Part shown: piece after piece, positions 1 to 6,107 of the stretch
How the letters are laid out: each line of letters begins with the position of its first letter
How positions within the stretch are numbered: the stretch's first letter is position 1
NCBI GenBank assembly: GCA_010021145.1
Contig: RGRP01000033.1
Location: forward strand, 1-7,647
Length of the DNA stretch: 7,647 nt
From: Candidatus Fonsibacter lacus
GTDB taxonomy: Bacteria > Pseudomonadota > Alphaproteobacteria > Pelagibacterales > Pelagibacteraceae
Direction: 5' to 3'
Made by a program: the position numbers and the translations under genes
The notes under the pieces: generated by a model
Databases searched by the model: none
What the model was told of the DNA's origin: nothing
The model's input: only the letters and a program-made list of their open reading frames with translations

Positions 1-326
1 TGCATATATTTTTTATAAAGTTCTCTGTCAGATTGAGTTCTTGGTCCTCTAACAGCGTGCCCTCTGCTACTATTTAATAATCTAAATTGTATTCCTGATT
101 GATCAGCAACAATTCCCATGATTCCATCTAATGCATCAATTTCTCTAACTAAATGACCTTTTCCTAATCCGCCTATTGCAGGGTTGCATGACATTTCGCC
201 AATTGTTGAAAGTGAATTTGTAATAAGAGCAGTATTAACACCTGATCTTGCAGCAGCTGCAGCGGCTTCACAACCCGCATGTCCGGCTCCAATTACAATT
301 ACATCAAAATTTTTGTCTAAATTCAT
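1..326 (-). CDS. mnmG: MnmG (GidA), tRNA U34 carboxymethylaminomethyl-modification enzyme, FAD-binding N-terminal part
   Basis: Only the first 108 codons are present; the gene runs off the left edge (the family is about 620 residues). MnmG is the FAD-dependent partner of MnmE. The complex installs the (carboxymethyl)aminomethyl group at C5 of the wobble uridine in tRNAs reading split codon boxes. The translation from the ATG at 326-324 begins MNLDKNFDVIVIGAGHAGCE, with the dinucleotide-binding glycines G13, G15 and G18 and the family-typical GCE. It continues with the conserved MSCNPAIGGLGKGHLVREID (residues 45-64) and AVRGPRTQSDRELY (91-104). Residue 90 is His where I recall Pro in relatives (SKGPAVR). 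The start is fixed by alignment to the family N-terminus; there is no Shine-Dalgarno sequence, and a hairpin and short upstream ORF abut it. The gene lies 47 bases downstream of mnmE on the same strand, a common alphaproteobacterial pairing, so the two are probably co-transcribed. Confidence 0.96.
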   Translation of the reverse strand, partial: MNLDKNFDVIVIGAGHAGCEAAAAAARSGVNTALITNSLSTIGEMSCNPAIGGLGKGHLVREIDALDGIMGIVADQSGIQFRLLNSSRGHAVRGPRTQSDRELYKKYM

Positions 327-346
327 ATGGGGTTTATATAACCCAT
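323..346 (-). CDS. Possible 7-codon upstream ORF overlapping the mnmG start
   Basis: In the mnmG leader an ATG at 346-344 opens a 7-codon reading frame encoding MGYINPI. Its TGA stop (325-323) overlaps the mnmG ATG (326-324) as ATGA. It is in a different frame from mnmG and contains the whole hairpin described at 327-346. Translating it would melt the hairpin and leave a terminating ribosome at the mnmG start, the usual geometry for translational coupling. The codons are not ones decoded by MnmE/MnmG-modified tRNAs, so attenuation by hypomodified tRNA is not suggested. It is short enough to be chance. Confidence 0.2.
   Translation of the reverse strand: MGYINPI
327..346 (-). promoter_or_regulatory. 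Hairpin abutting the mnmG start codon
   Basis: An imperfect inverted repeat: ATGGG (327-331) pairs with CCCAT (342-346), and TT (333-334) with AA (340-341), with one bulged base (332) and a TATAT loop. In the mnmG mRNA the 3' arm ends directly before the AUG, inside the expected ribosome footprint. In such an A+T-rich region a stem with three G-C pairs stands out. A role in limiting translation initiation is inference only. Confidence 0.4.
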
Positions 347-365
347 TAACTTAAAAGATAAGTTA
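347..365. repeat. Small inverted repeat in the mnmE-mnmG gap
   Basis: TAACTT (347-352) and AAGTTA (360-365) form a perfect 6-bp stem with a 7-base loop (353-359). It is immediately next to the hairpin at 327-346, so the 47-base gap holds two tandem stem-loops. On the plus strand the repeat is followed by a T-run, like a weak terminator, but no plus-strand gene ends there. On the minus strand no T-run follows, so I do not call it a terminator between mnmE and mnmG. Confidence 0.3.
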
Positions 366-373
366 TTTTTATA

Positions 374-1699
374 CTATTTTCCGATACAAAAATCTTTAAA
401 GATTCTATCTAATAATTCTTCAACATTAACATATCCAACAATTTCTCCAAGATTCCTAACAGCTAATCTTAAATCTTCTGCTGCTAAATCAATCTGATTA
501 ATAGATTTTTTATTAAGGCATTTTTCAATAAAAAACACTGTATTTTCAAGGCTTTTTCTATGTCTTTCTCTTGAAATTATATTGTCCTCATTAACTTTAA
601 AGTGATCATCAATTTTTTTAGAAATTATTTTAACAAGAGTAGAGATGCCTATATTTTTTTTTACTGAAATTCTAACTGGTTTATATATTTTATTCTCTGA
701 AAAATTATTTGGTTTTTTAATATCAATTTTATTCAAAACTAAAATTGATTTTTCATCATATAATTTTAAAATTTTTTCATCTATTTTTTTTGTATGATCA
801 AAAATAAATAATTTTAAATCGGAATCCTTTAAATTTTTATTCGCTAATGAAATTCCTTTCTTCTCAATAATATTTTTTGACTTTCTTAAACCCGCAGTAT
901 CAAAAAATCTTACTAATTTTCCATTTAACAAAATACTTATCTCAATCAGATCTCTGGTTGTTCCTGGGATATTAGAAACAATAGACACCCGCCTATTAGC
1001 TAGAAAATTAATTAGGGATGATTTACCAGAGTTGGTTGGTCCTACGATCGAAACCTTAAATCCATCTCTAATTTTCTCTGAATTTTCTCCATTAAGTATA
1101 ATTTCTTTAATTTTATCATTTATTTTCAATAACTTATCTCTATTATTTAAAAAGACATTATCACCTACTCCATCATCGGAAAAATCAATAACCGCCTCAT
1201 AATCAGAGAGTATTTTAATCATTTCATCTCTTAAATTATTGTAAACTTTTGTTGTGTCCTCATTCATTACTTTTAAAGCCTGGACTCTTTGGATCTCTGT
1301 TTCAGAATTTATTAAATCGATTAAACTCTCCGCCTGTAACAAGTTGATTTTTTTATTAAGAAGAGCAGTTTTAGTAAACTCTCCTGGTTTAGCTAATCTA
1401 CAGTTCTTAAAACTTGATAAGGTTTTTAAAAAATATTTAATAACAGCGTTACTACCATGAACATGAAATTCAACTACATCATCTCCTGTGTAACTATTGG
1501 GCTTTGGAAAAAATATAAAAATTCCTTTATCGATAATTCGATTTTTATGATCATAAAATGAAGAAAAATTAGCAATTCTTGGCTTAATTTTTTTAAATTT
1601 ACTTAAAGTTTTAGCTACTTTAAAAGCCTCTTTTCCAGAGACTCTAATAACTGCCAACCCTGAAGTTCCGGGTGCTGTAGCTAAAGCGAATATTGACAT
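374..1699 (-). CDS. mnmE: MnmE (TrmE/ThdF), tRNA-modifying GTPase
   Basis: A complete 441-residue protein, close to the usual length of about 450. MnmE is the GTP- and formyl-tetrahydrofolate-binding partner of MnmG in wobble-uridine modification. Domains in order: an N-terminal folate-binding and dimerisation domain (about 1-118, starting MSIFALATAPGTSGLAVIRV and including the conserved KPGEFTKTALLN at 104-115), a helical domain, and an inserted Ras-like G domain (about 214-370). G-domain motifs are G1 GPTNSGKS (220-227), the TTRD switch (247-250), G3 DTAG (267-270) and G4 NKID (323-326). Glu279 aligns with the E. coli catalytic Glu282. The protein ends FCIGK, with the conserved C-terminal cysteine Cys438. 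G1 has Thr where relatives usually have Pro (GRPNAGKS in E. coli), but the Asn, Gly, Lys and Ser are kept, so it should bind GTP. The start is set by family alignment; no Shine-Dalgarno sequence is visible. The gene is divergent from ogt across 31 bases. Confidence 0.98.
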   Translation of the reverse strand: MSIFALATAPGTSGLAVIRVSGKEAFKVAKTLSKFKKIKPRIANFSSFYDHKNRIIDKGIFIFFPKPNSYTGDDVVEFHVHGSNAVIKYFLKTLSSFKNCRLAKPGEFTKTALLNKKINLLQAESLIDLINSETEIQRVQALKVMNEDTTKVYNNLRDEMIKILSDYEAVIDFSDDGVGDNVFLNNRDKLLKINDKIKEIILNGENSEKIRDGFKVSIVGPTNSGKSSLINFLANRRVSIVSNIPGTTRDLIEISILLNGKLVRFFDTAGLRKSKNIIEKKGISLANKNLKDSDLKLFIFDHTKKIDEKILKLYDEKSILVLNKIDIKKPNNFSENKIYKPVRISVKKNIGISTLVKIISKKIDDHFKVNEDNIISRERHRKSLENTVFFIEKCLNKKSINQIDLAAEDLRLAVRNLGEIVGYVNVEELLDRIFKDFCIGK

Positions 1700-1708
1700 A
1701 AAAAAACG

Positions 1709-1737
1709 ATATGATTTAGTTTTAATATAAATGTCAA
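1709..1737 (-). promoter_or_regulatory. mnmE: Candidate promoter for mnmE-mnmG
   Basis: On the minus strand a perfect TTGACA (-35; 1737-1732) is followed after 17 bases by TCATAT (1714-1709), a weak -10 with three of six matches to TATAAT. Transcription would begin only a few bases before the mnmE ATG at 1699, giving a very short leader. The -35 box overlaps the first codons of the divergent ogt gene, so transcription of the two genes may interfere. Support is a sequence match only. Confidence 0.3.
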
Positions 1738-2186
1738 CTTCCCAGTTATCTTTTAAAACTAAACTAGGATTTATTTCTGTTATAGAAGACGAAGGTTATA
1801 TTACTGATATTGCTTTTAAAAGAATAACAAAACAAAAAAATAGCCCTCAATTACTAAAAGCAAAGGATCAAATAAAAAAATTTTTAGATAAAAAAATTAA
1901 AAAATTTAAATTCAAAACAAAAATTTTTGGATCAAAAAAACAAATAAAAGTCTGGAATGAAATTAAAAAAATACATTATGCAAAAACCGTCTCTTATAAT
2001 TTTATTTCTAAAAGAACAAAAATACATCCAAGACATGTTGGAAAAATTTGTAGTCAAAACAGATTGTTACTTTTTATTCCATGTCATAGAGTAATCAGAT
2101 CTAATGGTTTATTAGGTGGTTTTTCAGCAAAGCGCGGGTTCGACCTGAAAAGTAAAATAATTAAAATTGAAGAATTAAATAAATAA
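1731..2186 (+). CDS. ogt: Methylated-DNA--[protein]-cysteine S-methyltransferase (O6-alkylguanine repair, Ogt/AGT family)
   Basis: A suicide DNA-repair protein: it flips out O6-alkylguanine and transfers the alkyl group to its own cysteine. At 151 residues it is of ordinary length for the single-domain family. An N-terminal lysine-rich part (1-65) is followed by the DNA-binding and active-site domain. This has KVWNEIKKIHYAKTVSYNFI (73-92, with the nucleotide-flipping Tyr89), PRHVGKICSQN (100-110, arginine finger Arg101 and Asn110) and the active-site FIPCHRVIRSNGLLGGF (115-131, Cys118). Because the PCHR cysteine is present, it should be a true methyltransferase rather than an alkyltransferase-like protein that lacks it. 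The start is the only in-frame ATG giving the family N-terminus; there is no Shine-Dalgarno sequence. It is divergent from mnmE by 31 bases, and its last 12 bases overlap the 3' end of the convergent ubiH-like gene. It is not part of an evident operon. No LexA or Ada-like operator is visible. Confidence 0.93.
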   Translation: MSTSQLSFKTKLGFISVIEDEGYITDIAFKRITKQKNSPQLLKAKDQIKKFLDKKIKKFKFKTKIFGSKKQIKVWNEIKKIHYAKTVSYNFISKRTKIHPRHVGKICSQNRLLLFIPCHRVIRSNGLLGGFSAKRGFDLKSKIIKIEELNK

Positions 2187-3350
2187 ACCTTTATTAGCTA
2201 TATTAATAAAATTCTTCTTAATAAAGAAATTCTTATCAAGATTGGAAAGTGTATTCTTTCTTATAGAGGCATAACTATCAATCTTAATATCAAATATTTT
2301 TCTAATACCATCAATCAATGTCGCAAATGTAAGATTATTTAAACTTGTCTCATCTAAATATTTTTTAATAAAAATATCATTGCCAATCTCTAGACCTAAA
2401 TTTTCAGAATACTTAATAACTTTAATTAGAGAAAATATATCTCTTAAGGTCATATTCCACCCCTGACCAGCTATAGGGTGAATTTTGTTAGCTATCTCAC
2501 CAAATAGCAAAGTTCTTTTTGAATCTTTTAACTCATTAAAAATATAATTTAAATTAAACTTATTAATCTTAGAGATAGAGATTATTTCATTAAATAATTC
2601 TTTAAAATGAGTATTAAAAAATTTTAATAAATGTTTCTTGCTTACTACATATTTTTTATTAATCGAATTATTTTTTATAGACCAAATTACAGAAGTCTCT
2701 GTTCTTGAAACTGGAAGGAAAGCTAAAGGTCCATCTCTTAAAAAAAATTGTCTTGCAGAGTTATTTATAATTTTTTTATGTTTTATATTAAAAACATATG
2801 CATCTTCGTTATAGGACTTATCTACAACTTTTCTTAATTTAAATTTTGATAATAAAAAAAGATTATGAGCAGAAGCAAAAATGATTAGATTATAATTTTT
2901 TTTTTTTAAATCTTTAAAAATTATTTCTTTGAAAAATTTATTATCATTAATTGATGATATTTCTTTCTTTATAATGTTAATATTTTTTAAACTCTGTAAT
3001 TTTTTACTAATGTCTGAAAATAAAATCCTACCATCAATAATATAAGCTAATGCTTCTTTTGTATTAGGCGCTGAAAATTCAAGATCTTTTTTTAAGCTAA
3101 TGGATGAATAAGAGTCATGTAAATAAATATTCTTAACAATATTAGATTTTTTTTTAATATCTTTTAGTCCGTAAAAACATAATTGATCTAGCGAATGTTT
3201 GCTTAATGCTAACTTAGTTGGCTTAATTTTTTTTTTATTAAGATCTTGTTCAACTATATCTATTTGCAATCTAAATTTTGATAATAAATAAGCAATGGTC
3301 GAAGCTGTGAGACCGGAACCAATAATGCAAATTTTTTGAGAGTTAGGCAT
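2175..3350 (-). CDS. ubiH: UbiH-family FAD-dependent monooxygenase (probable ubiquinone biosynthesis hydroxylase), divergent
   Basis: A 391-residue flavoprotein hydroxylase of the UbiH/UbiF/UbiL group, which add ring hydroxyls during ubiquinone synthesis. The N-terminus carries the FAD-binding beta-alpha-beta fold, ICIIGSGLTASTIAYLLSK (7-25), followed by an acidic residue at strand end (VEQD, 33-36). GPLAFLPVSRTETSVIWSI (207-225) and LFGEIANKIHPIAGQGWNM (282-300), then LRDIFSL, match the UbiH pattern GPLA-LP...VW and HPIAGQG-N...RD. The protein is eroded at known FAD sites. The third Rossmann glycine is Ala16, Lys46 replaces the usual Arg, and the central ADG motif reads FASAHN (158-163). GEIAN stands where relatives have GDAAH or, in E. 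coli UbiH as I recall it, GNAAQ. Which ring position it hydroxylates cannot be told from sequence; the symbol reflects family resemblance, and UbiL is the main alternative. The 3' end overlaps ogt by 12 bases, and the 5' end is divergent from ftsK by 78 bases. Confidence 0.8.
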   Translation of the reverse strand: MPNSQKICIIGSGLTASTIAYLLSKFRLQIDIVEQDLNKKKIKPTKLALSKHSLDQLCFYGLKDIKKKSNIVKNIYLHDSYSSISLKKDLEFSAPNTKEALAYIIDGRILFSDISKKLQSLKNINIIKKEISSINDNKFFKEIIFKDLKKKNYNLIIFASAHNLFLLSKFKLRKVVDKSYNEDAYVFNIKHKKIINNSARQFFLRDGPLAFLPVSRTETSVIWSIKNNSINKKYVVSKKHLLKFFNTHFKELFNEIISISKINKFNLNYIFNELKDSKRTLLFGEIANKIHPIAGQGWNMTLRDIFSLIKVIKYSENLGLEIGNDIFIKKYLDETSLNNLTFATLIDGIRKIFDIKIDSYASIRKNTLSNLDKNFFIKKNFINIANKGLFI

Positions 3351-3369
3351 GATTGTCTTTTGCTTTGGA

Positions 3370-3398
3370 ATTCTATCAACTGAATATTAATGATACAA
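3370..3398 (-). promoter_or_regulatory. ubiH: Candidate sigma-70-type promoter for the ubiH-like gene
   Basis: On the minus strand TTGTAT (-35; 3398-3393) and TAGAAT (-10; 3375-3370) are separated by exactly 17 bases. The boxes match the consensus at 4/6 and 5/6 positions. Transcription would start about 13 bases upstream of the ATG at 3350. It lies in the only sizeable divergent gap of the window (3351-3428). I found no equally good plus-strand promoter for ftsK in the same gap; the best is TTGCTT at 3360 with TATTAA at 3385, with a 19-base spacer. Confidence 0.45.
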
Positions 3399-3428
3399 AG
3401 GTTTTAATCGTGATTCGCTAAGCAAAAT

Positions 3429-5549
3429 ATGGAAAAAATAATAACATTTATTAAAGTGAAATTAATTGAGCTTGCTGGAATCGTAACTATTTTTTCTGGT
3501 CTTGCGTATTTTATTTCCTTAACAACATACTCAGCAAACAACATAAGCTATGTATTTCCTTCAGATAAAAATACTCATAATAAATTCTTTTCTTTTTTTT
3601 ATTATATCTCTGATTTTTTTCTACAAGCCTTTGGTATCCTAGCTTTTTTAATATTTCTTAATTTAATTATCTGGGGTGGATATTTAATTCTTAAAAAAAG
3701 AATTGAGAATTTCTCTATAAAACTATTATTCTTAATTTTATCAATTATTTTTGGAGCTTTATTCTTCTCAATTAATATAGATCAAAGTTTTTGGCTTCCC
3801 GATAATGGCTTTGGGGGTTTTGTTGCAAATTTTATTTCCGAAAAATTAAATATAAAAAATAATTCCTTTGGTACTTATCTTTCAGTTGTTTTTTCATGCA
3901 TATCTCTCATATGTTTTTATTTGAGCGCAGGATTAAATTTTCAAGAATGGAAAGTTGTTTTTGTAAATATAAATAATTTATTAAGTTTTTTTCCAAAATT
4001 AATATTTAGAATTTATATTAAAAAGAAAAATACTGAAGAAATTACCATTAATGTACCTTTACAAGAAAATATTACTCAAAAAATTCAAGAAGAAATGCCA
4101 ATACAAGAGGTTTCTCCTCAACAACAACTTCCTCTGGAAAATACAAAGGTTGAAAAATCTGCAAGCTTTAAAATTCCTCCAATAAAATTACTTGATGATC
4201 CAGTAAAAATTGAAAATCAATTAGATGAGGAAAGTTATAAAACTCAATCAAAATTTCTAGAAAATGTTCTTTTAGATTTTAGTATTTCAGGTGAAATAAA
4301 AAGAGTAAGTGCTGGGCCTGTTGTAACTTTATATGAATTTGAACCTACCGCAGGAATAAAAACTTCAAAAATTATAAATCTTTCTGAAGACATAGCCCGT
4401 AACACTAGTTCTATATCAACTAGAGTCGCAACTGTTCCTGGCAAAAGTACCATAGGAATAGAAATACCAAATAAGGTAAGAGAAAATGTTGCTCTAAAAG
4501 AAATAATTTCTAGTAAAGAATTTAATAATAAAGACATTAAAATTCCAATAACACTTGGAAAAAGTATTTCAGGATTTCCAATTGTTGGAGATTTGGTTTC
4601 GATGCCACATCTTTTAATTGCTGGAACAACTGGATCTGGAAAATCAGTCTGTATTAATACTTTAATCCTATCAATTCTTTACAGACACAAACCTGATGAC
4701 TGTAAGCTTATTATGATTGATCCAAAAATGTTAGAGCTTTCTATCTATCAAGGAATTCCTCATCTGCTAACGCCAGTTATTACTGAACCTAAAAAAGCAA
4801 CAACGGCCTTAAAATGGGTCGTTAAAGAAATGGAAAAAAGATATCGAGAAATGACTGAAATTGGAGTGAGAAATATTTCAGGATTTAACGATAAAGCATC
4901 TTCCGAGAGTAAGAAAAAAATGCCTTACATCGTTGTCATTGTAGATGAAATGGCAGATTTAATGATGATTGCAGGCAAAGAAATTGAAAACTACATACAA
5001 AGACTTGCACAGATGGCTAGAGCAGCTGGAATTCATATAGTTATGGCAACACAAAGACCAAGCGTTGACGTTATTACAGGTACAATTAAGGCTAATTTTC
5101 CAACAAGGATATCATTTCAAGTAACATCAAAAATAGACAGCAGAACTATATTAGGAGAGCAGGGTGCTGAATTATTACTCGGTAATGGCGACATGCTTTT
5201 TATGTCTTCAGCTAGCAGGATTATAAGAATTCACGGTCCTTATGTTTCTGAAAAAGAAATAGAAAGAGTTTCAACATTCTTAAGGCTTCAAGGCTCACCA
5301 ACCTACATTGAAGAAGTAACCAGAATTGAGGAACAAGAAAACGATGAAGTAGTTTTAAACTCAGAAGGAAAAGATGAATTATATAATAAAGCAGTTGAAA
5401 TAATTAAAACTGAAGGCAAAGCATCTACTAGTTTTTTACAAAGAAAACTTGGAATTGGTTATAATAGAGCCGCTAGAATTATTGATCAAATGGAAGAAGA
5501 AAAAATAATTAGCCCAGCCAATCACGTAGGTAAAAGAGAAATCTATTAA
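3429..5549 (+). CDS. ftsK: FtsK, septum-anchored DNA translocase
   Basis: A 706-residue hexameric motor that pumps chromosomal DNA through the closing septum and activates XerCD recombination at dif. The N-terminal domain has four predicted membrane segments (about 15-37, 66-89, 97-116, 148-170) with the conserved loop NGFGGFVANFI (126-136). A short charged, Gln-rich linker (about 198-262) follows, then the alpha and beta motor domains. Motor motifs are Walker A GTTGSGKS (399-406), Walker B IVVIVDEMADL (501-511, Asp506-Glu507) and the RLAQMARAAGIHIVMATQRP block (525-544). The C-terminal winged-helix gamma domain (about 645-706) has GIGYNRAARIIDQMEEEKI (675-693), nearly the E. coli sequence as I recall it, so polar-sequence (KOPS) recognition should be kept. 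E. coli FtsK is about 1,330 residues because of a long linker; this one is a compact form. The start codon lies just before the first membrane segment and has no Shine-Dalgarno sequence. lolA follows after 5 bases. Confidence 0.98.
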   Translation: MEKIITFIKVKLIELAGIVTIFSGLAYFISLTTYSANNISYVFPSDKNTHNKFFSFFYYISDFFLQAFGILAFLIFLNLIIWGGYLILKKRIENFSIKLLFLILSIIFGALFFSINIDQSFWLPDNGFGGFVANFISEKLNIKNNSFGTYLSVVFSCISLICFYLSAGLNFQEWKVVFVNINNLLSFFPKLIFRIYIKKKNTEEITINVPLQENITQKIQEEMPIQEVSPQQQLPLENTKVEKSASFKIPPIKLLDDPVKIENQLDEESYKTQSKFLENVLLDFSISGEIKRVSAGPVVTLYEFEPTAGIKTSKIINLSEDIARNTSSISTRVATVPGKSTIGIEIPNKVRENVALKEIISSKEFNNKDIKIPITLGKSISGFPIVGDLVSMPHLLIAGTTGSGKSVCINTLILSILYRHKPDDCKLIMIDPKMLELSIYQGIPHLLTPVITEPKKATTALKWVVKEMEKRYREMTEIGVRNISGFNDKASSESKKKMPYIVVIVDEMADLMMIAGKEIENYIQRLAQMARAAGIHIVMATQRPSVDVITGTIKANFPTRISFQVTSKIDSRTILGEQGAELLLGNGDMLFMSSASRIIRIHGPYVSEKEIERVSTFLRLQGSPTYIEEVTRIEEQENDEVVLNSEGKDELYNKAVEIIKTEGKASTSFLQRKLGIGYNRAARIIDQMEEEKIISPANHVGKREIY

Positions 5550-5554
5550 AATAA
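5550..5554 (+). other. ftsK-lolA intercistronic junction
   Basis: Only five bases (ATAA preceded by A) separate the ftsK stop from the lolA ATG. There is no room for a promoter or terminator, so lolA must be transcribed with ftsK or from a promoter inside it. No Shine-Dalgarno sequence precedes lolA; the nearest purine tract is GAGAAA about 14 bases upstream, within ftsK codons. Translational coupling is the likely route, by inference. Confidence 0.5.
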
Positions 5555-6103
5555 ATGAAGAAATTTTCGTACATTGTTTTAACAATGTTAATTTTTTTTT
5601 GTGCTAATTCAAAAGGATCTGAAAAAGATAGAATAATCGAAAATTTAAAAAAAATAAATTCTATTAAATTTAATTTCACTCAAATCACAAATGATGTAAC
5701 AGAAAATGGTAATTGTCTTATTGTTTATCCAAAAAAAATGCGGTGTGTATACGAAGAAGATAAAGAAATTATTGTAAATGATGATTATTTATTCCTAATT
5801 AATAAAAGAGAAGACAAAAACTATAACTACAATATCAAAGATACTCCTTTAGGAGTTATGCTAGATAAAGAAAATATTATAGAAAAATTATCAAAAGTAG
5901 AAAAATTTAATAAAATAGATAAAAATATAATTGCAATCATAGATCTAAATTCTCAAGAAAGTATCGAGATATATTTTAGCTCTAAAGAAATGAATATTGT
6001 AGGCTGGAAAATAAAAAATTATGACAAATCTACTCTAGAATTCTTAATGAATAATATTTCAATAAATATTGATACGAATGAAAAATTTGAGACTCCGAAG
6101 TAA
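5555..6103 (+). CDS. lolA: LolA-like periplasmic outer-membrane lipoprotein carrier
   Basis: A 182-residue secreted protein. LolA shuttles lipoproteins from the LolCDE transporter in the inner membrane across the periplasm to the outer membrane. Residues 1 to about 22 are a signal peptide: MKK, a hydrophobic core YIVLTMLIFF, then a polar ANSKGS region. Cys16 is not in a good lipobox. The mature protein shows the family pattern SIKFNFTQITNDVTENGNC (36-54), then YPKKMRCVYEEDKEIIVNDDYLFL (58-81) and TPLGVMLDKENI (97-108), matching F-Q...G...P-K-R...Y...I-DG...TP in LolA. Two cysteines, Cys54 and Cys64, flank the central strand pair and might form a disulfide. Overall similarity to E. coli LolA is low, so the call also rests on position: lolA directly follows ftsK in many proteobacteria, and here the gap is 5 bases, implying co-transcription. 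It converges with the acetyltransferase gene, 4 bases away. Confidence 0.85.
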   Translation: MKKFSYIVLTMLIFFCANSKGSEKDRIIENLKKINSIKFNFTQITNDVTENGNCLIVYPKKMRCVYEEDKEIIVNDDYLFLINKREDKNYNYNIKDTPLGVMLDKENIIEKLSKVEKFNKIDKNIIAIIDLNSQESIEIYFSSKEMNIVGWKIKNYDKSTLEFLMNNISINIDTNEKFETPK

Positions 6104-6107
6104 AAAA

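Noticed and set aside
1254..1460. A 68-codon plus-strand open frame inside mnmE
   Set aside because: It is antisense to a well-conserved part of MnmE, shows no recognisable motif, and the mnmE frame explains the sequence.
2190..2210. Hairpin TTTATTA / TAATAAA with a 7-base loop, near the ogt and ubiH-like stops, as a bidirectional terminator
   Set aside because: The seven pairs are all A-T, it lies within the ubiH-like coding sequence, and such repeats are expected by chance at this composition.
3406..3415. AATC-GT-GATT palindrome upstream of ftsK as an operator
   Set aside because: Half-sites of four bases are too short, and the site matches no regulator motif I know.
3351..3428. CtrA-type TTAA-N7-TTAA box controlling ftsK
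   Set aside because: Two TTAA elements are present, but their spacing (13 bases) is wrong.
4244..4537. A 97-codon minus-strand open frame inside ftsK
   Set aside because: It lies opposite the conserved beginning of the FtsK motor region, has no family resemblance I recognise and no separate upstream signals.
5600..5602. Cys16 of the LolA-like protein as a lipoprotein lipobox cysteine
   Set aside because: The preceding residues Ile-Phe-Phe do not fit a lipobox, and LolA is a soluble carrier.
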